Positions 16,028 through 23,025 of a stretch of DNA of 41,803 bases are shown piece after piece. The number at the start of each line of letters is the position of its first letter. The first letter of the stretch is position 1. The DNA is from Bacteroidales bacterium (lineage in GTDB: Bacteria > Bacteroidota > Bacteroidia > Bacteroidales > GCA-2748055): positions 1 to 41,803 of the forward strand of contig JAUUZQ010000025.1 in assembly GCA_030589895.1 (NCBI GenBank), written 5' to 3'. The notes beneath the pieces were generated by a model, which worked only from the letters and a program-made list of their open reading frames with translations, was not told the origin of the DNA and ran no database searches. The position numbers and the translations under genes are program-made.

Positions 16028-16060
16028 GTGTTTCTGGTTTATTTAATTGGCCACATGAAC
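16022..16060 (-). repeat. 9-bp inverted repeat enclosing the LpxL-type start codon
   Basis: GTTCATGTG (16022-16030) and CACATGAAC (16052-16060) are perfect inverted copies, 21 bases apart. On the minus strand the downstream arm contains the ATG at 16027-16025. Folding in mRNA would bury the start codon. It could equally be a protein-binding palindrome. Confidence 0.6.
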
Positions 16061-16083
16061 CCCGAAGGGCTCAGCGAAATGAT

Positions 16084-16785
16084 TTATCCTAAATCACTTA
16101 TTCGCTCTAGTTTATGAAGATCAAGAATCCGAATTTTCCGACCATCAATTGAGATTACCTCTTCCTGGGCAAATGTAGAGAGTGTACGAATGGCATTTGA
16201 GGTGGTCATATTTGATAAATTTGCCACATCTTCCCTGGAAAGATAGATCTTAATGGTTTTCTCATCGTCTTCATATCCATAAGTATCTTTCAGAAAAATT
16301 AGCGACTCAGCCAGTCTTCCCCTGATATGCTTTTGGGTAAGCGTAACTGTTCTGTCGTTAGAGAATCCTAATTCAGTAGCAAATGATTTTACGATACTGA
16401 TTGACAACTCCGGATTACTTCTCATGACTTTATAGAGACAGTCCTTGTCAATGATACATGCCACTGAATCTTCAATAGCCACTGCGGTTGCGGTATGGTT
16501 TTCTTCTGCAAAAAGCGCCCTGTATCCTATGAAACCTGTGGGCTTTCCCATTCTGACGATCTGTTCTCTTCCACCGACTCCTTCCTTGAATATCTTTACT
16601 TTTCCTTCCGAAAGGCTCATTAAGCCAATAGGTTTATCCCCCTCTTTAAAAATGATTTCTCCTTTTTTGTAGAAGGCACAAGTATAGTTTTGTTTCAGGT
16701 AGTCTTTCTCTTTGACTGTAAGTACAGAGAAAACTGACTTTGGATTGTCAATGCAGTTATCAGCATTATAACTCCTCTCCTGCAT
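16084..16785 (-). CDS. Crp/Fnr family transcriptional regulator
   Basis: The 233-residue protein has an N-terminal cyclic-nucleotide-binding beta-roll (FYKKGEIIFKEGDKPIGLMSLSEGKVKIFKEG, read in pieces) and a long dimerisation helix. The C-terminal winged helix-turn-helix is in LSREDVANLSNMTTSNAIRTLSTF. Crp/Fnr proteins bind DNA as dimers at palindromes and respond to small ligands or redox state. There is no N-terminal cysteine cluster of the Fnr Fe-S type, so oxygen sensing by an FeS cluster is not supported; the ligand is unknown. It has its own -7 box at 16819-16826. Targets could include the adjacent acyltransferase gene, but no matching operator is proven. Confidence 0.9.
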   Translation of the reverse strand: MQERSYNADNCIDNPKSVFSVLTVKEKDYLKQNYTCAFYKKGEIIFKEGDKPIGLMSLSEGKVKIFKEGVGGREQIVRMGKPTGFIGYRALFAEENHTATAVAIEDSVACIIDKDCLYKVMRSNPELSISIVKSFATELGFSNDRTVTLTQKHIRGRLAESLIFLKDTYGYEDDEKTIKIYLSREDVANLSNMTTSNAIRTLSTFAQEEVISIDGRKIRILDLHKLERISDLG

Positions 16786-16818
16786 AGCCTAAATTATATT
16801 AAAGTGTTGAATAACATA

Positions 16819-16826
16819 CAAAAATA
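16819..16826 (-). promoter_or_regulatory. Bacteroidota-type -7 element (TATTTTTG, minus strand) for the Crp/Fnr gene
   Basis: Plus-strand CAAAAATA reads TATTTTTG toward the gene. A TTG (plus strand CAA at 16843-16845) lies 16 bases upstream, slightly short for the usual spacing. The box lies 33 bases from the ATG at 16785. Confidence 0.5.
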
Positions 16827-16973
16827 GTGATTTTTTAATTTCCAATGACTGTAAGTGTCGTTTTTTTAAAGAAATCTAGAGAACTATCCTTCATCGGATT
16901 CATTTAGTGTTGCAGGAAAACACTGTGATAGTCTTCTTGCAAGCAAAATCAAGCGACAAATTTGCAAATAATT

Positions 16974-18629
16974 TTAGTATTTGGCAACTAATGGAATTCT
17001 TCTCCCAACACCAAATGCTTTTGAGGAAATTCGCAATATGGGAGGTGTCTGGTAACGCTTATATTCGTTATTGTCAACCATGCGAATGACACGCTTTACA
17101 GTTTCTGCGTCAAAACCTTCTTTAATGATATCATCGTCAGACAATTGTTTTTCGATATATTTTTCAAGTATTGTATCTAATACATCATAATCTGGAAGAG
17201 AATCTGAATCTTTCTGGTCTGGCCTGAGTTCTGCTGAGGGAGGTTTTTTAATTATATTTATGGGTATAAGCTCATCATCCCTGTTTATATAATTTGCCAG
17301 TTCATATACATCGGTCTTATAAACATCTCCAAGTACAGATAATCCACCTGCCATATCACCATAGAGTGTTCCATAGCCAACTGCGGTTTCACTCTTATTG
17401 CTTGTGTTCAGCAAGATGTTTCCAAGTTTATTTGAAAGCGCCATCAAAAGAGTACCACGAATACGGGATTGTATATTCTCCTCAGCAACATCTTCAGGTT
17501 TATCAAGGAAAACAGGCTGTAATAATACTTTGTATTGATTGAAGAGCTCTTCAATGTAGATGATATCATATTTGATTCCCAGATTTCCGGCCATCTCTTC
17601 AGAATCAGAGATTGAGTGGTCAGAGGAGTATTGAGAAGGCATCAATAGTACATGCAAATTTTCATTTCCAAGCGCTTTAGCGGCCAATGCAAGAGTTACT
17701 GCAGAATCAATTCCCCCGGATAGTCCCAGTGTTGCTTTTGAAAATCCAGATTTCTGGAAGTAGTCTCTGATCCCGAGTATGAGACCATCGTGCATTAGTT
17801 TTATTCTGTCCGTTAGCCTGGATTCTGATTTTGAGCTATAGTTTACAACATCCTCCAACTCAAATTCAGCATAGTCGTTTTCAAAGAATTTAAGCTGCTG
17901 AAATATACTTCCATCGGATGAGACTGCCAATGAACCACCGTCGAAGATCAATTCTGTATTAGCTCCTGCCTGATTTACCATGAAGACCGGAATACCATGT
18001 TTTTTTGCCTTTTCAGTAAAAATATCCCTCTTGACCCTCTGCCTGTCAAAAGCAAAAGGGGAAGCTGCAATATTGACAATGAAATCGGGCTGATATTTCA
18101 TCAGCTCATTCATTGGATTGATGGTGTATAATCTGCTTCTGGAAAATTGATTTTCCACCGGCTGGTCATCCCATAGGTCTTCACAGACAGTAACAGCAAT
18201 TTTTTCTCCTTTGAATTCCAGGATTTTAAACTCCTTGCCTGGCTCAAAATAGCGGTATTCATCAAAAATATCGTAGGTAGGAAGCAGTGATTTCCTGAAT
18301 ATCCCCTCAATCTTTCCATTGAACAAGAAATATGCACTGTTAAACAGTAGTTTACCTTCCTTCTGGTCATTGTACTCTGGTCCCCCGACAATTACACCAA
18401 TATTATCAGGCATTTCAGCCGCAATGGTTTCAATCGATAAGGTGCTTTTTTCGATGAATACTTTTCGTTCCAGAAGATCTAAAGGTGGGTAACCGCAAAT
18501 TGATAACTCAGAAAACAGAATCAGATCCACGCCATTTCCGGATGCTTCCATGATTTTTTCAAGCATCAGGGTTCGGTTGAATCCAAAATCGCCTACGATG
18601 TAATTTAGTTGTGCTAATGCGATCTTCAT
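16974..18629 (-). CDS. nadE: Glutamine-dependent NAD+ synthetase
   Basis: The enzyme amidates nicotinic acid adenine dinucleotide to NAD+ using ammonia from glutamine. The 551-residue protein has an N-terminal nitrilase-type glutaminase domain with the catalytic triad Glu41 (LFSELSICGYPPL), Lys113 (FRKSLLPTYDIFDE) and Cys149 (VTVCEDLWDD). The C-terminal synthetase domain has the ATP-pyrophosphatase P-loop SGGIDS at 304-309 and the signature TSNKSETAVGYGTLYGDMAG. Length and order are normal for the two-domain bacterial form. It begins 8 bases after the stop of the upstream beta-barrel gene, with which it forms an operon. The gldB gene diverges from that pair. Confidence 0.95.
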   Translation of the reverse strand: MKIALAQLNYIVGDFGFNRTLMLEKIMEASGNGVDLILFSELSICGYPPLDLLERKVFIEKSTLSIETIAAEMPDNIGVIVGGPEYNDQKEGKLLFNSAYFLFNGKIEGIFRKSLLPTYDIFDEYRYFEPGKEFKILEFKGEKIAVTVCEDLWDDQPVENQFSRSRLYTINPMNELMKYQPDFIVNIAASPFAFDRQRVKRDIFTEKAKKHGIPVFMVNQAGANTELIFDGGSLAVSSDGSIFQQLKFFENDYAEFELEDVVNYSSKSESRLTDRIKLMHDGLILGIRDYFQKSGFSKATLGLSGGIDSAVTLALAAKALGNENLHVLLMPSQYSSDHSISDSEEMAGNLGIKYDIIYIEELFNQYKVLLQPVFLDKPEDVAEENIQSRIRGTLLMALSNKLGNILLNTSNKSETAVGYGTLYGDMAGGLSVLGDVYKTDVYELANYINRDDELIPINIIKKPPSAELRPDQKDSDSLPDYDVLDTILEKYIEKQLSDDDIIKEGFDAETVKRVIRMVDNNEYKRYQTPPILRISSKAFGVGRRIPLVAKY

Positions 18630-18637
18630 GCTAAATT

Positions 18638-19291
18638 CTAAAATAATATACCCAGGTGGAGACCTGCCGAATTGAGATTGGTATTTACGAAGTCGTTAGA
18701 TGTTACATCAGTAAATCCTGCAGACCATTTTAGTCCCGCGATCAAGGCAGTATTCCCCCCCAATCTATATTCGATTCCAACTTCAGCAAAATAATTAAGA
18801 TTGAAGAAGTTAATATTAGAGCTAATATTTAATCTGTTATAATCAAGTGTTTCGGATGAGATGTTGGCCTTAAGTCTTAACATGGGGATAAGTCCTCCAT
18901 GGAAATAGAAAGAAGTGTATCCCAGCTCTTCAGATTTCAGTTTTAATCCCAGAGGAAATGATAGGTATCGCAAGTTCTGTTTAACAATAGATCCAGCGCT
19001 TACCAGATGGTAGTTTCCCTCTTCACCAAATGCAATATTCTCGTTGTATAAAAGTTTACCACCTGAATTATTCATGGTTAATCCCAGGGTAAAAGCATAA
19101 CTCTCCATGAAATAGATATTGAATTCAATCCCTGTGTTTAGATTTAACACGGATCCATCATTTGAAATTTCGCTTCCATCCGAAGTTATCCAGCTGAGTT
19201 GTGGCTCTGTGTATACTGCTATTTCAAAACCCTGTGAATATACCCTTGTGATTGTAAACAGAATGACAAAAATTAATACTAATCTCCTCAT
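18638..19291 (-). CDS. Small outer-membrane beta-barrel protein (PorT-like)
   Basis: The 217-residue protein has a clear Sec signal peptide (MRRLVLIFVILFTITRVYSQG). The rest consists of alternating hydrophobic/polar strands with turns, including GFEIAVYTEPQLSW, LRYLSFPLGLKLKSEE and FAEVGIEYRLGGNTALIAGLKWS. It ends in a short strand LHLGILF with terminal Phe, which fits BAM-inserted outer-membrane proteins. It resembles the outer-membrane beta-barrel / PorT family of Bacteroidota, where some members serve type IX secretion and gliding, but I cannot show a specific function. It is the first gene of an operon with nadE and lies divergent from gldB. Confidence 0.75.
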   Translation of the reverse strand: MRRLVLIFVILFTITRVYSQGFEIAVYTEPQLSWITSDGSEISNDGSVLNLNTGIEFNIYFMESYAFTLGLTMNNSGGKLLYNENIAFGEEGNYHLVSAGSIVKQNLRYLSFPLGLKLKSEELGYTSFYFHGGLIPMLRLKANISSETLDYNRLNISSNINFFNLNYFAEVGIEYRLGGNTALIAGLKWSAGFTDVTSNDFVNTNLNSAGLHLGILF

Positions 19292-19328
19292 ACTTTTAGT
19301 TTATTATTATTGAGACTATGAAAATTAC

Positions 19329-19336
19329 TACTTTTG
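19329..19336 (+). promoter_or_regulatory. Bacteroidota-type promoter of gldB (-7 TACTTTTG)
   Basis: TACTTTTG matches TAnnTTTG exactly. A TTG at 19310-19312 lies 16 bases upstream. The predicted leader before the ATG at 19368 is about 25 bases. Confidence 0.55.
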
Positions 19337-19367
19337 ATCTGGCCCTAAAGTTATAATTAAAGAGAAT

Positions 19368-20381
19368 ATGAATCGAATCAAATATTATTTCATTTTCAAC
19401 GTGCTATTGTTAGTAACATTCCTGGGATGTACACGCAATTCACTGGATGTTGATATTTCCAATATTACACTGGATATAGAAATTCAGCGATTTGATCAGG
19501 AGATATTCACACTGGACTTTGACACAATTGACAATGCAATAAGTGCCTTCTATGCGAAGTATAAAGATTTTTATGATGTCTATAATGTACACGTTATCAA
19601 TATAGGACCGGCATCTCAAAAGTACTATGGATCATATCTCTCTATGTTTGTAAATGATCCTACAAATTTGGAAGTGTATAAGGATGTTTGTGATGTAATT
19701 CATGATTTGACAGAAACTGAATTTCAGCTATCCGAAGCTTTCAGTCGATATTTATATCATTATCCGGACTCTGCTGTACCAGTTCTGGTAGGGTATATGG
19801 GAGGATTTAATCATAAATTATTAACAGTTGGAGATTATATAGGTATTGGATTGGATCAATATATGGGAAGAGATTGTCCATACTATGATCTGTTAAAAAC
19901 GCCGGAATACATTCAATATAATCAATACCCCGGTAAGGTTGCCTCAGATGTAATGCATGTATGGGGATCTTCAAAGTATTCATATAATGATTCGATAGAC
20001 AATGTACTGAACCGGATGATATACGGTGGGATCTTACTCTATTTTACTGATGCCATGCTTCCTCAGATGGACGACAGTATTAAAATAGGATTCTCACCTG
20101 ACCAGATGAAGTGGTGCGTCAACAATGAATCGCAGATGTGGACACACCTGGTGGAGCATAAGTTGTTGTTTGAGACCGATCCATTGGATATTAAAAAACT
20201 TACTGAAGATGCACCCTTTACATCATATTTCACCAAAGAATCTCCGGGCAGGGCTTCAGTATGGCTGGGATGGCAAATTGTTCGGGAGTATGTGAGAAGA
20301 AATCCGGGATTATCCTTAGCGGAGGTAATGGGAGAGAGAGATTATCAGAAGATACTGAGAGAGTCAAAGTATCATCCTTAG
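19368..20381 (+). CDS. gldB: GldB-family lipoprotein
   Basis: The 337-residue protein begins with a lipoprotein signal (MNRIKYYFIFNVLLLVTFLGC), with the lipidated Cys at 21. The body matches the GldB family: early ITLDIEIQRFDQEIFTLDFD, INIGPASQKYYGSYLSMF, and the YPDSAVPVLVGYMGGFNHKL and WTHLVEHKLLFETDP segments. In Flavobacterium, GldB is a lipoprotein required for gliding motility; Bacteroidales homologues occur without proven gliding, so the role here is open. The position next to nadE and a small beta-barrel gene is a neighbourhood I recall from other Bacteroidota. GldC is not visible downstream. Confidence 0.85.
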   Translation: MNRIKYYFIFNVLLLVTFLGCTRNSLDVDISNITLDIEIQRFDQEIFTLDFDTIDNAISAFYAKYKDFYDVYNVHVINIGPASQKYYGSYLSMFVNDPTNLEVYKDVCDVIHDLTETEFQLSEAFSRYLYHYPDSAVPVLVGYMGGFNHKLLTVGDYIGIGLDQYMGRDCPYYDLLKTPEYIQYNQYPGKVASDVMHVWGSSKYSYNDSIDNVLNRMIYGGILLYFTDAMLPQMDDSIKIGFSPDQMKWCVNNESQMWTHLVEHKLLFETDPLDIKKLTEDAPFTSYFTKESPGRASVWLGWQIVREYVRRNPGLSLAEVMGERDYQKILRESKYHP

Positions 20382-20506
20382 GGTTCGAATGATATCCATC
20401 CATATGCATCCCATCGTGCCAGCCCAGGTACTGATTAAAACTGAGTACGTCAATACTTTGTCTTGTATGCAAAGTGTATTTGTAAATCTTGGTAGATATC
20501 AACAAT

Positions 20507-21319
20507 TTACTCAAATTTCTTTCCACAATGCGAGCAGAAATTTGCCTCGTCGTCGTTGTCTGAATGGCCACAGTGTCCACAATCTTTCTGTGATTCTTTT
20601 TGCTTTCCTTTCATGGATACTTTTCCCATTTCAATGGAAATAATACCTGTGGGAACAGCAATAATTGAATAGCCTGTCAACATCGCAATAGATGCTATTA
20701 TTTTTCCGAGTACAGTGACCGGGGCTATATCCCCATAACCCACTGTTGTTATTGTCACAATAGCCCAGTATATACTCTGTGGTATTGAAGTAAAATCGCT
20801 GTTTTCACCTTCTACCATATACATTATGGTCCCCATCAGCAGAACCATGGTGAGTACTACTCCCAGGAAAATTGTAATTTTATAAAGACTGCCACGCAAA
20901 GCCCTCATCAGTTGGTTACCCTCGACAACATAACGGGTTAATTTTAAAATCCGGAACATCCTTAGCAACCTGAATGCCCTTAAGGTTAACAGGAATGTGG
21001 CCTGGTCAAACAGCAATCCCATGTATGTTGGAAGAATCGCCAGAAGGTCGATAATACCCATAAAACTAGTGATGTATTTTATAGGTTTCGGATGAGAATA
21101 TATCCGAAAGATGTATTCTATAGTGAAGATTAATGTAAAGAACCATTCTGCACTGGCGAAAAAATCATGATGGACGGTCTGCAGCGTCTTAACACTCTCT
21201 AATAAGACTACAAGCACACTCAGGACGATCATGATTAGTAACACCACATCAAAACTTTTTCCTGCTGGTGTATCAGTTCCGAAAATTATGGTATATATCC
21301 TCTCCCGTGTCTTTTTCAT
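20507..21319 (-). CDS. Voltage-gated type potassium channel with C-terminal zinc-ribbon tail
   Basis: The 270-residue protein has six membrane segments. S4 carries a regular array of basic residues (R114, R117, R120, R123, K126, R129 in RAFRLLRMFRILKLTRY). The pore loop has the K+ selectivity filter TTVGYGD at 191-197 between S5 and S6. It therefore resembles bacterial six-helix Kv-type channels. After S6 there is a short linker and a tail with C247-x2-C250 and C262-x2-C265 (CGHCG ... CSHCGKKF), a zinc-ribbon pattern instead of a cyclic-nucleotide or RCK domain. The tail might be a metal- or redox-responsive tetramerisation module; this is inference. A ferredoxin gene lies just upstream, separated by a terminator. 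Confidence 0.9.
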   Translation of the reverse strand: MKKTRERIYTIIFGTDTPAGKSFDVVLLIMIVLSVLVVLLESVKTLQTVHHDFFASAEWFFTLIFTIEYIFRIYSHPKPIKYITSFMGIIDLLAILPTYMGLLFDQATFLLTLRAFRLLRMFRILKLTRYVVEGNQLMRALRGSLYKITIFLGVVLTMVLLMGTIMYMVEGENSDFTSIPQSIYWAIVTITTVGYGDIAPVTVLGKIIASIAMLTGYSIIAVPTGIISIEMGKVSMKGKQKESQKDCGHCGHSDNDDEANFCSHCGKKFE

Positions 21320-21326
21320 AATTCAA

Positions 21327-21364
21327 AAATAAAAAAAAAGAGATAGAATTTCTTCTACCTCTTT
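21327..21364 (-). terminator. Intrinsic terminator of the ferredoxin gene
   Basis: On the minus strand AAAGAGGTAGAA and TTCTATCTCTTT (21364-21353 and 21348-21337) pair with one G-U around a GAAA tetraloop. A T-run follows at once. It separates the ferredoxin gene from the channel gene. Confidence 0.8.
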
Positions 21365-21409
21365 GTAATTTTTCTACCGGTTATCAGATATAGTAATACT
21401 AATCTTTTC

Positions 21410-21577
21410 TTATTCCGGGCTGATTGCCTCTACCGGACAAACATCTGCACATGCACCACAGTCGGTACAAGCTTCTGCGTCAATAACATAAATATCTCCT
21501 TCGCTGATTGCTTCAACAGGACATTCATCAATACAAGTACCACATGCAGTACAGTCATCATTAATTACGTAAGCCAT
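21410..21577 (-). CDS. Small 2[4Fe-4S] ferredoxin, 55 residues
   Basis: This short gene codes for a bacterial-type ferredoxin. Both cluster motifs are complete: CTACGTCIDECP, a C-x2-C-x2-C-x3-C-P starting at Cys9, and CTDCGACADVCP starting at Cys37. Each is followed by VEAIS, showing the internal duplication typical of clostridial-type ferredoxins. It carries electrons at low potential in the cytoplasm, for example with pyruvate:ferredoxin oxidoreductase or Rnf-type complexes, none of which are in the window. The start ATG at 21577 gives the usual MAYVINDDC. An exact TAnnTTTG box lies about 37 bases upstream and a strong terminator follows, so it is probably a single-gene unit. Confidence 0.95.
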   Translation of the reverse strand: MAYVINDDCTACGTCIDECPVEAISEGDIYVIDAEACTDCGACADVCPVEAISPE

Positions 21578-21613
21578 TTTTATATAATTTAAATATTATA
21601 AATATATGAGGCG

Positions 21614-21621
21614 CAAATTTA
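21614..21621 (-). promoter_or_regulatory. Bacteroidota-type -7 element (TAAATTTG, minus strand) for the ferredoxin gene
   Basis: Plus-strand CAAATTTA reads TAAATTTG toward the gene, followed by the frequent GCGCC context. The leader before the ATG at 21577 would be about 30 bases. No clear -33 TTG is seen. Confidence 0.55.
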
Positions 21622-21712
21622 GTGTCATTTTCAGAATTTCATATAAGGAATTTGAAATATTTACTATTTAGAATAATTATAAATAAAACAAATGTGAAAG
21701 ACTGTTCTTTAT

Positions 21713-21814
21713 ATATAGATATGTTGCTCCTCAGGAGCTGGGGAGTAGTAGAGCTTTGGAATATAGATATATTGCTCCTCAGGAGCACTGTTAGGTATAT
21801 AGCTCCACAGAAGC
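21713..21814. repeat. REP-like cluster of GCTCCTCAGGAGC palindromes
   Basis: Two 26-bp copies (21713-21738 and 21761-21786) are identical except for one base and end in the palindrome GCTCCTCAGGAGC. A third, decayed palindrome GCTCCACAGAAGC is at 21802-21814. The first two start 48 bases apart. The AT-rich flank plus GC-rich palindrome fits repetitive extragenic palindromes. The cluster lies just after the M20 gene stop, a typical place for such elements. Confidence 0.7.
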
Positions 21815-21825
21815 ATGGTTACAGC

Positions 21826-23022
21826 TTATTTTTGGCTGTTTAGAAAACTCATAGCAAGCCAACTCAACATGGCTGCACCGGTTTTTAGAGCAGATTCATC
21901 AACCTGAAAAGTATTTGTATGCAGAGGGAATACATAAGCTGAGTTTGGAGATTTCACTCCCAGACGGTACATCATTGAGGGATAGGAGTGAGAGAACCAT
22001 GCAAAATCTTCAGAAGTCATGCGAATATCCATATCTACAATGTGCTCTTCACCAAGTAGTTCTGATGCAAATGCTCTTGATTGGCTTGTTATTTCAGGAT
22101 CATTAAATAAAACCGGATAGCCTGGTACAATTTCTATATCTGCACTACCATCCATGCCAGAAGCAATTCCCTGTACAATTTGTTTTATTAAACGGTGGGC
22201 TTCAATCCTCCACTTTTCGTCCATGGTTCTGAAAGTTCCTTCCAGGGTGACCTGATCAGGAATCACATTTACGGCGCCGTTGGCAACAACCTTCCCAAAT
22301 GATAAAACTGTTGGGATGCCCTTGGGCGATTTTCTATTGATCTCCTGCTGTAGTGAAATTAGTATGTGGGAGGCCATCAGAACCGGATCATCAATATTTT
22401 CAGGAAGTGCACCATGTCCGCCTTTACCCTTTACAGTAATAAATATTTCATTATTGGATGCCATATACATTCCGGGCTTGAACCCTACATCTCCACTTTT
22501 CATATCAGGCATCACATGCTGTCCGAGAATAATATCAGGTTTGTGGTTTTTAAAGAGCCCTTCTTCCATCATCAATTTTGCTCCACCCGGCGCCTTTTCC
22601 TCTCCTGGTTGAAAGATGAATAGTACCTTGCCTGAAAACTGATCTTTTAAATTGGAGAGTATTTTTATAGCACCAAGTGTGGTAGCCATGTGCACGTCAT
22701 GGCCACAGGCATGCATTACGCCCGGCTTCTCAGATTTAAAGGATATCTCATTTTCTTCGACAATGGGGAGTGCATCCATGTCTGTTCTCAAAGCCACGAC
22801 CTTCCCCTTGTCATCTTTCCCGTTCAAAATGGCTAAAATACCTGTTTTGACAAATGGATATTCATATTCAATATTCCATTCTTCCAATAAGTGTCGGATA
22901 TATGCTGATGTATTTTCTTCTTTGAATGATAATTCAGGATGTTTGTGAAGGTGTTGCCTTATTTCTGAAATCTCCTTATGGAGCTTATCGGCATGCTTCA
23001 GGATAGTTTTTTTCAGGTCCAT
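21826..23022 (-). CDS. M20 family amidohydrolase / peptidase (N-acyl amino acid hydrolase type)
   Basis: The 398-residue protein belongs to the M20D (IAA-amino acid hydrolase/HipO/AbgB) group of zinc enzymes that cleave N-acyl bonds of amino acids or peptides. The visible motifs are RTDMDALPIVEE, the metal ligands in MHACGHDVHMAT, FIFQPGEEKAPGGAKLMMEEG with the catalytic Glu, HGALPENIDDPV of the dimerisation lid, and MTSEDFAWFSHSYP near the C-terminus. No signal peptide is present, so it is cytoplasmic. It begins 3 bases after the stop of the large propeller/barrel gene, which implies co-transcription and perhaps use of peptides at the same step. The substrate is unknown. Confidence 0.92.
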   Translation of the reverse strand: MDLKKTILKHADKLHKEISEIRQHLHKHPELSFKEENTSAYIRHLLEEWNIEYEYPFVKTGILAILNGKDDKGKVVALRTDMDALPIVEENEISFKSEKPGVMHACGHDVHMATTLGAIKILSNLKDQFSGKVLFIFQPGEEKAPGGAKLMMEEGLFKNHKPDIILGQHVMPDMKSGDVGFKPGMYMASNNEIFITVKGKGGHGALPENIDDPVLMASHILISLQQEINRKSPKGIPTVLSFGKVVANGAVNVIPDQVTLEGTFRTMDEKWRIEAHRLIKQIVQGIASGMDGSADIEIVPGYPVLFNDPEITSQSRAFASELLGEEHIVDMDIRMTSEDFAWFSHSYPSMMYRLGVKSPNSAYVFPLHTNTFQVDESALKTGAAMLSWLAMSFLNSQK

Positions 23023-23025
23023 AAT

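Noticed and set aside
16907..17089. 60-codon plus-strand frame at the end of nadE
   Set aside because: It mostly overlaps nadE antisense and shows no protein-like signature.
21324..21331. TATTTTTG box (minus strand) just before the K+ channel start
   Set aside because: It lies in the T-run of the ferredoxin terminator and only 4 bases before the ATG, with no -33 element, so it is probably chance.
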